Source: Aquabacterium fontiphilum (GTDB taxonomy: Bacteria > Pseudomonadota > Gammaproteobacteria > Burkholderiales > Burkholderiaceae_C). Taken from it: a stretch of DNA of 64,000 nt. The stretch is from assembly GCF_009909205.1 (NCBI RefSeq), contig NZ_JAAAPN010000007.1:124001-188000 (forward strand), written 5' to 3'. Positions 27,713-37,497 of the stretch are shown in pieces. The position numbers were made by a program, and so were the translations under genes. Each line of letters begins with the position of its first letter. Positions within the stretch are counted from its first letter, which is position 1. The notes beneath the pieces are model-generated. The model ran no database searches and was not told where the DNA came from. It worked only from the letters and a program-made list of their open reading frames with translations.

Positions 27713-30499
27713 ATGAAGCCCCTTGCCCGTCTGCGCAGTCTGATCCTCGTGGCCGTCGCGGCCGGCCTGAGCTGGAGCAGCATGGCTGCGCCCGCCGCTT
27801 CCGCCAGCTCGACGCGCGGTGCCATCGCGCCGGTCGCCAAGACGTCGACCTTGCGCCCCGTGCAGCAAGTCGAGGGGATCACCGAGTACCGCCTGGCCAA
27901 TGGCCTGCAGGTGCTGCTGGTGCCAGACGATGCCAAGCCCACCACCACCGTCAACGTCACCTACCGGGTGGGCTCGCTGCATGAGAACTACGGTGAAACC
28001 GGCATGGCGCACTTGCTGGAGCACCTGATCTTCAAGGGTTCGCCGCGGCACCCCAACGTCTGGGCTGAGTTCAACCAGCGGGGCTTGCGTGCCAATGGCA
28101 GCACCTGGTTTGACCGCACCAACTACTTCGCGAGCTTCGCGGCCAACGAGGACAACCTGCACTGGTACCTGCGCTGGCAGGCCGATGCCATGGTCAACAG
28201 CTTCATCGCACGCAAAGACCTCGACAGCGAAATGACCGTGGTGCGCAACGAGATGGAGATGGGCGAGAACAACCCGGGCCGCATCCTGCTCGAAAAGACG
28301 CTGGCGGCCATGTACCAGTGGCACAACTACGGCAAGTCCACCATTGGCGCGCGCACCGATGTAGAGGGCGTGGACATCGGGCGCCTGCAGGCCTTCTACC
28401 GCCAGTACTACCAGCCCGACAACGCCACGCTGATCGTCTCGGGCCAGTTCGATGAGGCCAAGGTGCTGGCCTGGGTGCAGCGCTACTTCGGCGCCATTCC
28501 CAAGCCCAAGCGCGTGCTGCCCAGTCTGTACACGCTGGATCCGGTTCAGGACGGTGAGCGTGAGGTGACGCTGCGACGGGTGGGTGGGGTGCCGCTGCTG
28601 TACGCCGGATACCACACCGTACCGGGGGCGCACCCGGATCACGCCGCCGTCGAACTGCTGTCGCTGGTGCTGGCGGACACGCCGTCGGGCCGCCTGCACC
28701 AGCGCCTGACCGAACAGCGCCTGGCCGCAGGGGTGTTCGGCTTCACGGAGGGGCTGCGCGATCCGGGGTTCCTGCTGTTGGGCGCGCAATTGACGCCCGA
28801 GCAGGATGTGGCGGCTGCGTCGCGCGTGATGATCGAGACCATCGAGTCATTCGGCGCGCAGCCCGTGACGGCCGAGGAGCTCGAGCGCGCACGAGCGAAA
28901 TGGCTCAAGGACTGGGACCGTGGATTTGCCGATCCGCAGCATGTCGGTGTGGCGCTGTCGGAGGCGGTGGCACAAGGAGACTGGCGGCTGTTCTTCTACA
29001 CGCGCGACCGGGTGCGCCAGATTGCCCTGGCAGATGTGCAGCGGGTGGCCGATCAGTATCTGCTGCCGGCAAACCGCACTTTGGGGCGTTACCTGCCGAC
29101 TGCCGAGCCACGCCGCGCGCCCGCGCCGCAACGCGTGGACTTGGCCGAGGTCATGAAGGGCTTCCAGCCAGCGCCCGCGCCCGAGCGCGTGGCAGCATTC
29201 GACCCCTCGCCAGCCAACATCGATGCACGCACGCAGCGCCTGCGCCTTCCCTCGGGCATGCAGGTGGCGCTGTTGCCCAAACCCACGCGCAGCCAGGCCA
29301 TTCAGATCAGCGTGGCGCTGCGCCACGGCACGGCCGACAGCCTCAAAGGCTGGGGCGAGGCGCCCACCGCGCTGGCCGCGATGCTGGACAAGGGCACCCG
29401 CCAGCGTAGCCGACAACAGTGGCAGGATCGCCTTGATGCCCTGCGTGCCGATGTGCGATTCGGGATGTCGGCTGGTACCTTGAGCGCCAGCGTCGTCACG
29501 CGCCGTGAAGCGGCAGCCGAGGTGCTGGCTCTGGTCCACGAGGCGCTGAGCGAGCCGGCGCTGACCCAGGCCGCTCTGGATGAGGTGCGTGATCAGGCGC
29601 TTGCTGCGCTGGCCGAACAACGCAAGGAACCTCAGGCCGTGCTGGCCGAGGCCATCGGCCGCCGAGACAACCCGTATCCCCGTGGTGATGTGCGCCACGC
29701 GCGCAGTTTCGATGAGATTGCCGCCGACTGGCAGGCTCTCACGCTGGAGCAGGTCAAAGCCTTCCATGCGCGCTTCATCGCAGGCAGCCATGGGCAGCTC
29801 GCGCTGGTGGGCGATGTGGATGTGACCGCGGTCATGCCGGTGCTCAACACCCGGTTTGGGGATTGGCGCGGCAGCGAAGCGCGTGAGCCGATTCCCCAGC
29901 CGTTGCAGCCCGTCACGCCCGGCACGATCCGCCTGCATACACCGGACCGTCAGAATGCTGCGCTGCTGGTGCAATTGCCATTGGCCTTGAATGACCGCCA
30001 CCCAGATTATCCGGCGCTGATGCTGGCCAATCATCTGCTCGGTTCGGGCGGCGATTCGCGCTTGTGGAATCGTCTGCGTGAAACCGATGGCCTTTCTTAC
30101 AACGTTTACAGCGCCGTGCAGTGGCAGTCGCGCGATCTGCATTCGACTTGGTATGCCGAAGCCATCTTTGCGCCACAGAATCGTGATCGGGTCGAGCGTG
30201 GTTTCCGTGAAGAGCTGACGCGCGCGTTGCGCGAGGGTTTCAGCGAACGCGAGTTTCAAGCGGGCCGGCAGGGGCTGCTGAATTTCCGGCGTCTGGCTCG
30301 CGCTCAGGACAATCGCCTGGCGGGCGCCTGGGTGGGACTGCTGGATCTGGACAGGACGTTCGATGAAGCCGCGCGGCTGGATGCTGCCTTGTCGGCCTTG
30401 ACGCTCGAGCAGGTCAACAGCGCGCTGCGACGCTATCTCGACCCAGACAAAATGGTTTGGGGCTGGGCCGGTGATTTTCCGGATGCAGCCGGGCGTTGA
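27713..30499 (+). CDS. M16 (pitrilysin-type) zinc peptidase, two-lobed, exported
   Basis: 928 residues. A signal peptide (about 1-27) suggests periplasmic location. The inverted zinc motif HLLEH (about residues 99-103, HLLEHLIFKGSPRHPN) with the distal Glu in the conserved NEMEMGENNPGRILLEKT helix shows the first lobe is active; the second lobe (from about 500) lacks the HxxEH motif, as usual in fused M16 proteins. It probably degrades short peptides or signal peptides. Transcribed divergently from the ABC export operon; a bidirectional terminator separates it from hns. Confidence 0.93.
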   Translation: MKPLARLRSLILVAVAAGLSWSSMAAPAASASSTRGAIAPVAKTSTLRPVQQVEGITEYRLANGLQVLLVPDDAKPTTTVNVTYRVGSLHENYGETGMAHLLEHLIFKGSPRHPNVWAEFNQRGLRANGSTWFDRTNYFASFAANEDNLHWYLRWQADAMVNSFIARKDLDSEMTVVRNEMEMGENNPGRILLEKTLAAMYQWHNYGKSTIGARTDVEGVDIGRLQAFYRQYYQPDNATLIVSGQFDEAKVLAWVQRYFGAIPKPKRVLPSLYTLDPVQDGEREVTLRRVGGVPLLYAGYHTVPGAHPDHAAVELLSLVLADTPSGRLHQRLTEQRLAAGVFGFTEGLRDPGFLLLGAQLTPEQDVAAASRVMIETIESFGAQPVTAEELERARAKWLKDWDRGFADPQHVGVALSEAVAQGDWRLFFYTRDRVRQIALADVQRVADQYLLPANRTLGRYLPTAEPRRAPAPQRVDLAEVMKGFQPAPAPERVAAFDPSPANIDARTQRLRLPSGMQVALLPKPTRSQAIQISVALRHGTADSLKGWGEAPTALAAMLDKGTRQRSRQQWQDRLDALRADVRFGMSAGTLSASVVTRREAAAEVLALVHEALSEPALTQAALDEVRDQALAALAEQRKEPQAVLAEAIGRRDNPYPRGDVRHARSFDEIAADWQALTLEQVKAFHARFIAGSHGQLALVGDVDVTAVMPVLNTRFGDWRGSEAREPIPQPLQPVTPGTIRLHTPDRQNAALLVQLPLALNDRHPDYPALMLANHLLGSGGDSRLWNRLRETDGLSYNVYSAVQWQSRDLHSTWYAEAIFAPQNRDRVERGFREELTRALREGFSEREFQAGRQGLLNFRRLARAQDNRLAGAWVGLLDLDRTFDEAARLDAALSALTLEQVNSALRRYLDPDKMVWGWAGDFPDAAGR

Positions 30500-30553
30500 G
30501 CAGGCCCGCCAATGGCCTTTGACCGATGCGGGCGGCCGGTCTGAACGGCCATG

Positions 30554-30580
30554 AAAAAACCGGCCCCGCGGGGCCGGTTT
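30554..30580 (-). terminator. Bidirectional intrinsic terminator between the M16 gene and hns
   Basis: CCGGCCCC/GGGGCCGG stem with flanking AAA/TTT pairs. Read on the minus strand it ends in six T, serving hns; on the plus strand the T-run is only three, so it is weaker for the M16 gene. Confidence 0.85.
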
Positions 30581-30613
30581 CTCTGTATACGCTGTGTCGC
30601 GGGCGGCGCGATA

Positions 30614-30955
30614 TCAGATGGCGAAATCTTCGAGTTTCTTGCCAGCTGCGACGGCCGCTTGAATCCACTTGGGCTGCAGGCCCCGGCCCGTCCAGGTTTC
30701 GCCGGTTTCCTTGTTGCGATACTTCGGAGCCACTTTGCGGCCCGTGCTGCCAGCGGCGCCGGCGGCCTTGGGGCCTGCACCCGATTTCAGACCCAGATCG
30801 GCCACGGTCAGGCCGTGCTCGGACAGCAGCGACTTGATCTGGTTGATCACGGCAGCGCGTTCTGCGCGGCGTGCTTCCTGGAGTTGCTTTTCAAGCTCGG
30901 CAGCCTGCTTTTCCAGGGCTGCTTTTTGTGCCAGCAGTTCTTGATAGTTGCTCAT
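30614..30955 (-). CDS. hns: H-NS histone-like nucleoid protein (BpH3 type)
   Basis: 113 residues from ATG 30955 (the open frame runs 31 codons further upstream through the promoter). The N-terminal coiled-coil (about 1-50, SNYQELLAQKAALEKQAAEL) is an oligomerisation domain; the C-terminal domain has the DNA-binding loop YRNKETGETWTGRGLQPKWI, the form of H-NS found in Burkholderia, Cupriavidus and relatives. Silences AT-rich, often acquired DNA. A consensus-like promoter lies directly upstream on the minus strand. Confidence 0.95.
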   Translation of the reverse strand: MSNYQELLAQKAALEKQAAELEKQLQEARRAERAAVINQIKSLLSEHGLTVADLGLKSGAGPKAAGAAGSTGRKVAPKYRNKETGETWTGRGLQPKWIQAAVAAGKKLEDFAI

Positions 30956-31019
30956 GGGTGTCCTTTGGGTTTTGGCCGACCTCGATTCGGGCCGGTAAGG
31001 TGCATCACGCAGAGCGCAT

Positions 31020-31048
31020 TTTATACACAGACGAATTGCCCGTGCCAA
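31020..31048 (-). promoter_or_regulatory. Sigma-70 promoter of hns
   Basis: On the minus strand: TTGGCA (31043-31048), 17-nt spacer, TATAAA (31020-31025). One of the best promoters in the window. It starts transcription about 58 nt before the hns ATG at 30955. Confidence 0.8.
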
Positions 31049-31087
31049 TAGGCTGTCTCGTCCAGGGGTGCAAACCGGTTTTTTGAT

Positions 31088-32287
31088 TCAAGGTTTTGCG
31101 CCTGCTCCAGGCAGGGCATTTGCCACGGCGTCGCCCAGCTGAATCACGGCCATTGTGTAATAGCTGGATTGGTTATAGCGTGTGATCGCGAAGAAGTTGG
31201 CGGTGCCGGCCACACGCGTGGGTCGCCGACCGCCGTTTTGCAACTCCACCAATGCCAGCTTGCCGGGGTGGGCCAGCGCTGCGGCGGGCAGTTGTGCGCC
31301 CAGGGCCTGCATTTCAGTCGGCAGGAAACTCGGAACGATGTCGGGCGCCAGCAGGGTTTCGAGCGATGCGGTTTCCGAAGGCGTGACCACCGAGAAATGG
31401 GTGGATTGGCCGCTCTGCCAGCCGTGCTGGGCCAAGTAATTGGCCACGCTGCCGATCACATCGGCCGGGCTGTTCATCAAATCCACGCGGCCATCGCCAT
31501 CAAAGTCGACACCAAACCGCCGGATCGAACTGGGCATGAATTGCGGCCAGCCGATCGCACCGGCATATGAGCCACGCACGGTCTGGGGATCGCGCTGCTG
31601 GTCATGACACCATGCCAGATACTGGCCAAGTTCGCGGCGGAAGAAGGCGCTGCGGTCGCTGCGGCCGCGGGGGAAATCCAGGCTGAGCGTGGTCAGCGCA
31701 TCGATCACCCTGTACTGGCCCGTCTGACGGCCATAGATGGTCTCGACACCGATGATCCCCACGATGATGCGCGAGGGGACGCCCCATTGCTGCTCTGCAC
31801 GTGCCAGCGTATCGGCATGCTCTTGCCAGAAGCGCACGCCAGCGCGGGTGCGAATGGGTTCGATGAAACGGGCCCGGTAGGCTTCCCAGTCTTTGGCGGT
31901 GTGTCCGCCAGCGGGGGGCATCATCAGCACAGGGATGCGCTCGCGAAAGCGAGCCTGCGCCAGTTGAGACCACACCCAGTCGGGTGGCAACCGGTGGGCG
32001 TCGGCGATCTGCAGCGCCAGTTCGCGCGCGTCTGCTCGCAGCCCGTACTGCCCAGGCTCCATTCCGGGCGGTTCAGACAAGGCCGCGAGCCGCTCGGCCA
32101 TGCTGAGGGCAGGTGGGGCCAGTTCGGCGCTTGGTGTCGTCATGTCCGGTTGCGCATCGACGGGGACGGCGGAAGAGAGCGGCGCATCGGCGGTGCCGCA
32201 AGCGGCCAGCAGCAACACGGTCGACGAACAGATCAGCCAGCGCACGGAGCGTGTCGGCAACAGACGGGAAAAGCGGGGCAGACGCAT
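31088..32287 (-). CDS. mltB: Lytic murein transglycosylase B-like lipoprotein
   Basis: Cleaves the glycan strand of peptidoglycan to 1,6-anhydro ends. About 399 residues from ATG 32287. The lipobox LLLAAC puts the acylated cysteine at residue 30. The SLT domain of family 3 shows GIIGVETIYGRQTGQYRVIDAL (catalytic Glu in GVETIYG), then GAIGWPQFMPSSIRRFGVDFDGDGRVDL. It is the last of a minus-strand group with moxR, DUF58 and the transglutaminase, separated from the latter by 51 nt. Confidence 0.92.
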   Translation of the reverse strand: MRLPRFSRLLPTRSVRWLICSSTVLLLAACGTADAPLSSAVPVDAQPDMTTPSAELAPPALSMAERLAALSEPPGMEPGQYGLRADARELALQIADAHRLPPDWVWSQLAQARFRERIPVLMMPPAGGHTAKDWEAYRARFIEPIRTRAGVRFWQEHADTLARAEQQWGVPSRIIVGIIGVETIYGRQTGQYRVIDALTTLSLDFPRGRSDRSAFFRRELGQYLAWCHDQQRDPQTVRGSYAGAIGWPQFMPSSIRRFGVDFDGDGRVDLMNSPADVIGSVANYLAQHGWQSGQSTHFSVVTPSETASLETLLAPDIVPSFLPTEMQALGAQLPAAALAHPGKLALVELQNGGRRPTRVAGTANFFAITRYNQSSYYTMAVIQLGDAVANALPGAGAKP

Positions 32288-32338
32288 GCGCAGGCGGAAT
32301 CGGGGCCAAAACAACAGGGTCGCCCAGTGTGCCGCAAG

Positions 32339-34492
32339 TCAGCGCCCGGTCGGCTGCACGCCATCCGAGGCGCGGGCCCCGGTGCGCGCGCGGTTGGCCT
32401 GCTCGCACTGCCGGCACAGGCGCTCGATGGCGGCCACGGCCTGCGTGGCCTGGCGCGCGCTGTGGGTTGCCACGCCATAGCGCAGCGCGTCCAGCGCCTG
32501 CAGTTCGGCCAGGATGGCATCGCCGTGTTGGGTCCACCCTGGGCCGCCCGGTGGCGCCTTGCGCAGGTGGGCGTACCAGGTGGCTGCGGGCGCCGGGGCG
32601 GGGCAGTTCGCCGGGGCCGGGGCGCCAGTGGCGAGCAGGGCCGCATGCAGACGCGCCAGCGGGCGCTGCCAGACCGAGACGCGCCGCACCCGTGGCCGTG
32701 CCCACCACAGCAGGGCGGCCCCGACCAAGGCGGCGGCAGACGCGGCAATCGCCGTCAGGCGGATCAGGTCGCTGGTGTCCGGGCTGGATAGCCCCAGGTC
32801 GCGCAGCAGATCCATCTGCCGCTGGCGCGAGTAGGACAGCACCCAGAGGTTCCAGCGGTGGTTGCCAGCATCGAGATAGGCGCGCATCGAGCGCCACAGC
32901 GGTGACACATTGCCCACCAGCCCCGCACCGCCGGCATCCGGGAAACGCACGGCTGGCCTTGTGCGTTCGACCCGATCGGGCGCCACCGCAGCCGTGGGGT
33001 CCACCCGCACCCAACCCTCGCCCGGTTGCCAGAACTCGGCCCAGGCGTGGGCGTCACTGTTGCGCACCACATGCAGGCCGTCCACGGGGTTGATCTCGGC
33101 ACCCTGGAAGCCCGTCACCACGCGGGCCGGCACATCCATTGCGCGCAGGATCACGACAAAGGCTGTGGCGAAGTGTTCGCAGAAGCCGGCGCGGGTGTCC
33201 AGCCAGAATCGGTCAATTGCGTGCAGCGTGGGCGACTGCGCATCGCCCGGGCTCAGGGTGTAGCGGAAGCCCGCGGTGCGGATGTGGGTCAGCAGGTTGC
33301 GCACCGTGGCGCGTGGGTCGGCCTCGCGCAGCGCGGGCAGCTGGCGCTGGCGGGCAGCCCAGTCCAGCGTGCGTGGGTTGTAGCCCGGCGGCAGTTGCAG
33401 CCAGTCGCGCAGGCTGATGGCGTTCTCGCCGTCGGGCCCTTGCGAGACGCCAGGGTAGGCGATGGCGTCGATCACCGCGCGCTCCCGGCTGGGCTGGGCC
33501 AGATACCAGTCCCGGCCGCGTAACTGGGGGCGGGGCTCAGAGAAGGGCGGCGCGGGCTGGGCCGCCACTGTGCCGTCCAGCAGCGGCAGGCTGGCAACAG
33601 TCTGTGGCTCCAGCGTGGCCTGGTAGCGCACGGCCGGCAGGCCAGCGCGGGGCAGCCAGCGTGCGTCTGTGGCTTCCCCCGCACGCTGCCCCGGGCGTTG
33701 CGGCAGCCAGGTGCGGCCATTGAACTCGCCGAGCACCGGGCCGCGAAAATACAGGGCCTGAGGTGGAGGGGCGGCGCCCTCGAAGCGCACGCGCATGGCG
33801 ATGCGGTCGTCGAGGGCCAGCTCGGACACCTGGCCCAGCTCCAGCCGATCTGACAGCCCTGTCCGGGCGCCTTGCAGCGTGGGCACACTCCACAAGGGCC
33901 CGATGCGCGGAAACAGCACATACAGCACCAGCATCACGGGCAGCCCCATCAGCATGGTGCGCGCCGTGGCACGCCCCACGGCCCCCAGCCCCGGTCGGCC
34001 CAGCGGGCGTTGAGCCAGTACCAGCGACGTCAGCAGCCCCCAGGTCGTCACCAGCATGAGTGCGGCGGTCAAGGGGCTTTGCGAGTAGATGAATTGCGTG
34101 AGCGCCATGAAGAAGCCCAGGGCCGTCACCACAAAGGCGTCGCGGCGCGCGCGCAACTCCAACGTCTTGAGGCTGGCCAGCACCGTCACCAGCGTGATCC
34201 CGGCTTCACGCCCGAGCACAGTCTGGTGGGTGGACGCGGTCAGGGCCACGCTGGCAATCAACGCCGTGAACAGCAGCCAGCGGCGCGGCAGGGGGCCATC
34301 CCGCCAGGCCAGCCACGCGCGCCAGGCCAGCGCCGCCCCGGCCCCCAGGCTGCACCACAGCGGCAAACGGGGCAGGTGAGGGGCCATGCTCAGACCCAGA
34401 AACAGCAGCAGCCACAGCGTGTCACGGCCTTCACGGCTGAGCGCGCCCATGCCATGCAGCGCGGCGCGCAGTGATCCCTGGCTTGCGCTCAT
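32339..34492 (-). CDS. tgpA: TgpA-like membrane transglutaminase (DUF3488 + transglutaminase core)
   Basis: 717 residues. N-terminal DUF3488 region with five or six membrane helices (about 20-190), a periplasmic transglutaminase-like domain with the catalytic Cys in GFCEHFATAFVVILRAMD, the His in NSDAHAWAEFW and an Asp in VRVDPTAA, then a C-terminal helix and short cytoplasmic tail. The homologue in Pseudomonas aeruginosa is essential. Its ATG overlaps the DUF58 stop (ATGA), within a moxR-DUF58-tgpA cluster seen widely in proteobacteria. Confidence 0.93.
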   Translation of the reverse strand: MSASQGSLRAALHGMGALSREGRDTLWLLLFLGLSMAPHLPRLPLWCSLGAGAALAWRAWLAWRDGPLPRRWLLFTALIASVALTASTHQTVLGREAGITLVTVLASLKTLELRARRDAFVVTALGFFMALTQFIYSQSPLTAALMLVTTWGLLTSLVLAQRPLGRPGLGAVGRATARTMLMGLPVMLVLYVLFPRIGPLWSVPTLQGARTGLSDRLELGQVSELALDDRIAMRVRFEGAAPPPQALYFRGPVLGEFNGRTWLPQRPGQRAGEATDARWLPRAGLPAVRYQATLEPQTVASLPLLDGTVAAQPAPPFSEPRPQLRGRDWYLAQPSRERAVIDAIAYPGVSQGPDGENAISLRDWLQLPPGYNPRTLDWAARQRQLPALREADPRATVRNLLTHIRTAGFRYTLSPGDAQSPTLHAIDRFWLDTRAGFCEHFATAFVVILRAMDVPARVVTGFQGAEINPVDGLHVVRNSDAHAWAEFWQPGEGWVRVDPTAAVAPDRVERTRPAVRFPDAGGAGLVGNVSPLWRSMRAYLDAGNHRWNLWVLSYSRQRQMDLLRDLGLSSPDTSDLIRLTAIAASAAALVGAALLWWARPRVRRVSVWQRPLARLHAALLATGAPAPANCPAPAPAATWYAHLRKAPPGGPGWTQHGDAILAELQALDALRYGVATHSARQATQAVAAIERLCRQCEQANRARTGARASDGVQPTGR

Positions 34493-35520
34493 GCACTCAC
34501 CTCACTCGGTGCCGGGCGGGCGCCCGGGGCGTCGGGCCACACGGCCAGTGCATCCAGACAGGCCAGCAGGTGGGCCGTGCCGCGGCCGACCGGCACACGG
34601 TGGGCCCCCAGCAACAGCCCATAGGCCGGTCCACCATCGCTGGCCTGCGCCTCGGCCTCATGCAACCACGTGGCCAGCCGCGACAGACGCGCTTCCCGCG
34701 TCAGGCCCTCCAGCCCGGACGAGCGATCCAGGTCAAGCCACTGGTCCGGCCCACCCTGGGCCACGGGCTCACGCGTGACCAGGCCGCTGCCCGAGGCCAG
34801 CGTGTGGGTGGATTTCTTCCAGGCCACCCATTTCAGCGGATCGCCACGGCGGTGATCGCGCAGACCTTCGAGCGGGCCCGTGCGCTGCAGCGCCGCCACG
34901 CGGCCCTGCGCCACGTCGCCCAACGCGTCCCGCGGCAAGGGCGGCGCCGCTGCGTCCAGAGCGGGCCAGATCAGCGCGGTGCTCGCGGGCCGCCAGTAAG
35001 CCCAGGCCCGAAACAGGCCCAGGGGGTAGCGCGTCTCGATCGTGATGCGCGGCAGGGCCAGCCAGCCACGTGTGTCGGTGGCCAGATCCAGCTGCAGCGT
35101 GGTGGTGGCGTGGCCGTCGAGCTCAGCGTCGATGGCCGTGGCGGCCAGACGCAGACGCAAGCCCAGCCTGGACGGGCGCCGGTCGGCGACCTGCAGTTGC
35201 ACCTGCAGCGGCAACGGCTGGCCCGCATGCACCGGCGTGGGCGCACGCAATTGCAGCGTCAGCCCATGCAGGTTGGCATGGGTCTGGTGCAGCCCGACCA
35301 GCGCTGTGCCGGCCAGCAGAAAGGTCAGACCATAGCCCAGGTTGATCTGCTCGTTGATCGAGGCCAGCAGCAGCACCACCACCACGACCGCATACGCCCA
35401 GCCCGCCCGCGTGGGCAGGATGTAGAGGTTGCGGTGGGTGAGGGTGAGGGTGTCGCTGCGGGGCAGCCTTGCTTCCCACCAGCGTTGCCACCGTTGCTGT
35501 AGCCGCTCGCGCACGCTCAT
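34489..35520 (-). CDS. DUF58 membrane protein of the MoxR cluster
   Basis: 343 residues from ATG 35520 (overlap with the moxR stop). Two N-terminal helices (LYILPTRAGWAYAVVVVVLLLASINEQINLGYGLTFLLAGTAL, about 35-75) precede a domain with the DUF58 element RDHRRGDPLKWVAWKKSTHT. DUF58 proteins carry a von-Willebrand-type fold and work with MoxR ATPases; the exact partner here should be TgpA. The MIDAS-like metal site is incomplete as in many members. Not further characterised. Confidence 0.88.
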   Translation of the reverse strand: MSVRERLQQRWQRWWEARLPRSDTLTLTHRNLYILPTRAGWAYAVVVVVLLLASINEQINLGYGLTFLLAGTALVGLHQTHANLHGLTLQLRAPTPVHAGQPLPLQVQLQVADRRPSRLGLRLRLAATAIDAELDGHATTTLQLDLATDTRGWLALPRITIETRYPLGLFRAWAYWRPASTALIWPALDAAAPPLPRDALGDVAQGRVAALQRTGPLEGLRDHRRGDPLKWVAWKKSTHTLASGSGLVTREPVAQGGPDQWLDLDRSSGLEGLTREARLSRLATWLHEAEAQASDGGPAYGLLLGAHRVPVGRGTAHLLACLDALAVWPDAPGARPAPSEVSA

Positions 35521-36497
35521 GGCACCGGTGTGGCCTCCAGCAGGGCGCGGCATTGTGCGGCGGCGCTGCGCCCGCTGGCAGGCAGCGGCTGCAGGCGATG
35601 GGCCGCGGCTGGTATCCACAGCGCCTGGATGTCTTCTGGCGAGACGTGCGCCCGGCCCTGCAACAACGCCCGCGCCCGCGCCAGACGCAGCAGTGACTGG
35701 CCTGCGCGCGGGCTCAGTCCCTGGACGAACCAGCGCCCGTCGCGTGTGGCGGCCAGCAGGCGCAGCAGGTAATCCAGCAAGGCGTCGGCAACATGCACGC
35801 TGCCCACGCGCGCCTGCCAGCGCTGCCAGCCCTCGAGCGTTATCACGGGCTGCAGCGCCTGAAGGGCTTCGCGCCGGTCCTGGCCGGCCAGCAAGGCGCG
35901 CTCGTCTTCCGGGTCCGGGTAACCCAGCGAGATCCGCATCGCGAAACGGTCCAGTTGCGATTCGGGCAGCGGGTGGGTGCCGAGCTGCTCGGTCGGGTTC
36001 TGGGTGGCGATCACAAAAAAGGGCGCGGGCAAGGGGTGGGTCACACCGTCGATGCTGACCTGGCGCTCTTCCATGGCCTCCAACAAGGCGCTCTGTGTGC
36101 GGGGCCCGGCACGGTTGACCTCGTCGGCCAGCAGCACCTGGGCGAAGACGGGGCCCGGATGGAAGATGAAGGCGTCTTTCTGGCGCTCGAACACGCTCAC
36201 GCCGATCAGGTCGGATGGCAGCAGGTCGGCGGTGAACTGCACCCGCGAAAACACCAGCCCCAGACTGCGCGCCAGCGCCTGCGACAGGGTGGTCTTGCCC
36301 ACACCGGGCACGTCTTCGATCAACAGGTGGCCGCCAGCCAACAGACAGATCACGCTGAGGCTCACCTGCTCGTGCTTGCCGACAATGATCGTGCTAACCT
36401 GAGTCACAAGATGTGACAGCGATGGCAACCCGGGCGCGGCGTCCGGCTCGGATGGGCGGGCAAACGTGGCGGGGGGCGGGGCATCGTGACGGAGCAT
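35517..36497 (-). CDS. MoxR-family AAA+ ATPase
   Basis: 326 residues from ATG 36497 (a TTG at 36515 gives six more). Walker A EDVPGVGKTTLSQALA, Walker B LLADEVNRAGPRTQSALLEAMEERQVS and sensor ATQNPTEQLGTHPLPESQLDRF identify MoxR. These ATPases act as chaperone-like activators of DUF58/VWA proteins. First gene of the minus-strand group; its promoter lies in the 49-bp gap to the divergent HDAC-like gene, where no clear hexamers were found. Confidence 0.94.
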   Translation of the reverse strand: MLRHDAPPPATFARPSEPDAAPGLPSLSHLVTQVSTIIVGKHEQVSLSVICLLAGGHLLIEDVPGVGKTTLSQALARSLGLVFSRVQFTADLLPSDLIGVSVFERQKDAFIFHPGPVFAQVLLADEVNRAGPRTQSALLEAMEERQVSIDGVTHPLPAPFFVIATQNPTEQLGTHPLPESQLDRFAMRISLGYPDPEDERALLAGQDRREALQALQPVITLEGWQRWQARVGSVHVADALLDYLLRLLAATRDGRWFVQGLSPRAGQSLLRLARARALLQGRAHVSPEDIQALWIPAAAHRLQPLPASGRSAAAQCRALLEATPVP

Positions 36498-36546
36498 CCC
36501 GACAACATAACGCAAACACGCTCAGCGTGCAGACCGAGGCAGACCC

Positions 36547-37482
36547 ATGGCGACCGGCTATTTCTCTCATCCCGACTGCCTTGCGCATGACATGGGGACG
36601 GGACACCCGGAGTGCGCCCAGCGCATCCACGCCATCGAAGACCAGTTGCGCGCCCACGGGCTGGACGCGCTGCTGGTGCCGGGCGAGGTGCCGCTGGCCA
36701 GCAACGACGATCTGGCGCTTGCCCACGAACTGAACTACGTGCTGACGCTGGACGACTTCCTGCAGCACCTTGAGGCCAGTGGTGACACCCGGGCGCTCGA
36801 CCCGGACACCTGGGCCTGCCCTGGGACCCGCTCGGCGGCCTGGCGGGCCGCCGGGGCCGCCGTGGCGGCCACCGACGCCGTGATCGACCGAAAGCTCGAC
36901 AACGCCTTTTGTGCCGTGCGGCCGCCCGGCCACCACGCCATGCGCGGCCAGACCATGGGTTTCTGCTTTTTCAACAATGTGGCGGTCGCGGCCCGCCACG
37001 CGCTCGACCGCCGGGGATTGCAACGCGTGGCCGTGGTCGATTTCGATGTGCACCATGGCAACGGCACCGAAGACATCCTGGCCGGCGACGACCGGGTGCT
37101 CATGGTGGGCCTGTTCCAGCACCCGTTCTATCCCTATTCCGGGGCCGACAGCCGTGCGGGCAACATGGTCAACGTGCCGGTGCCGGCCCGCAGCGACGGT
37201 CACCTGGTGCGCGATGTCGTCGAAAGCTACTGGCTGTACCGCCTGGAAGACTTCAAGCCCGAGATGATCTTCATCTCGGCCGGCTTCGACGCCCACCGCG
37301 AGGACGAGATGGGCGGTCTCGGGCTGGTCGAGGCCGATTACGTCTGGATCACCCAGAAGATCCTGGATGTGGCCCGTCGCCATGCCCAGGGCAGGGTGGT
37401 CTCGTGCCTGGAGGGGGGCTATCACCTCAGTGCGCTAGGCCGCAGCGTGGCGGCCCATGTCAAGGCGCTGATGGAGGCGTGA
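36547..37482 (+). CDS. Histone-deacetylase-family amidohydrolase
   Basis: 311 residues, a zinc hydrolase related to acetoin-utilisation AcuC and acetylpolyamine amidohydrolases. Visible: GHPECAQRIHAIEDQL, VRPPGHHAM, FCFFNNVAVAA, VVDFDVHHGNGTEDI (zinc ligands Asp and His) and GFDAHREDEMGGLGL (zinc ligand Asp). The catalytic His pair is intact. Substrate is not determined by sequence; deacetylation of small amines or proteins is likely. It starts the mscS-psd-pssA direction with only 15 nt to mscS. Confidence 0.93.
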   Translation: MATGYFSHPDCLAHDMGTGHPECAQRIHAIEDQLRAHGLDALLVPGEVPLASNDDLALAHELNYVLTLDDFLQHLEASGDTRALDPDTWACPGTRSAAWRAAGAAVAATDAVIDRKLDNAFCAVRPPGHHAMRGQTMGFCFFNNVAVAARHALDRRGLQRVAVVDFDVHHGNGTEDILAGDDRVLMVGLFQHPFYPYSGADSRAGNMVNVPVPARSDGHLVRDVVESYWLYRLEDFKPEMIFISAGFDAHREDEMGGLGLVEADYVWITQKILDVARRHAQGRVVSCLEGGYHLSALGRSVAAHVKALMEA

Positions 37483-37497
37483 CAGAATTGCGGGGCC

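Noticed and set aside
36498-36546. Shared divergent promoter between moxR and the HDAC-like gene
   Set aside because: The 49-bp gap is too short and shows no convincing hexamers to call either promoter.
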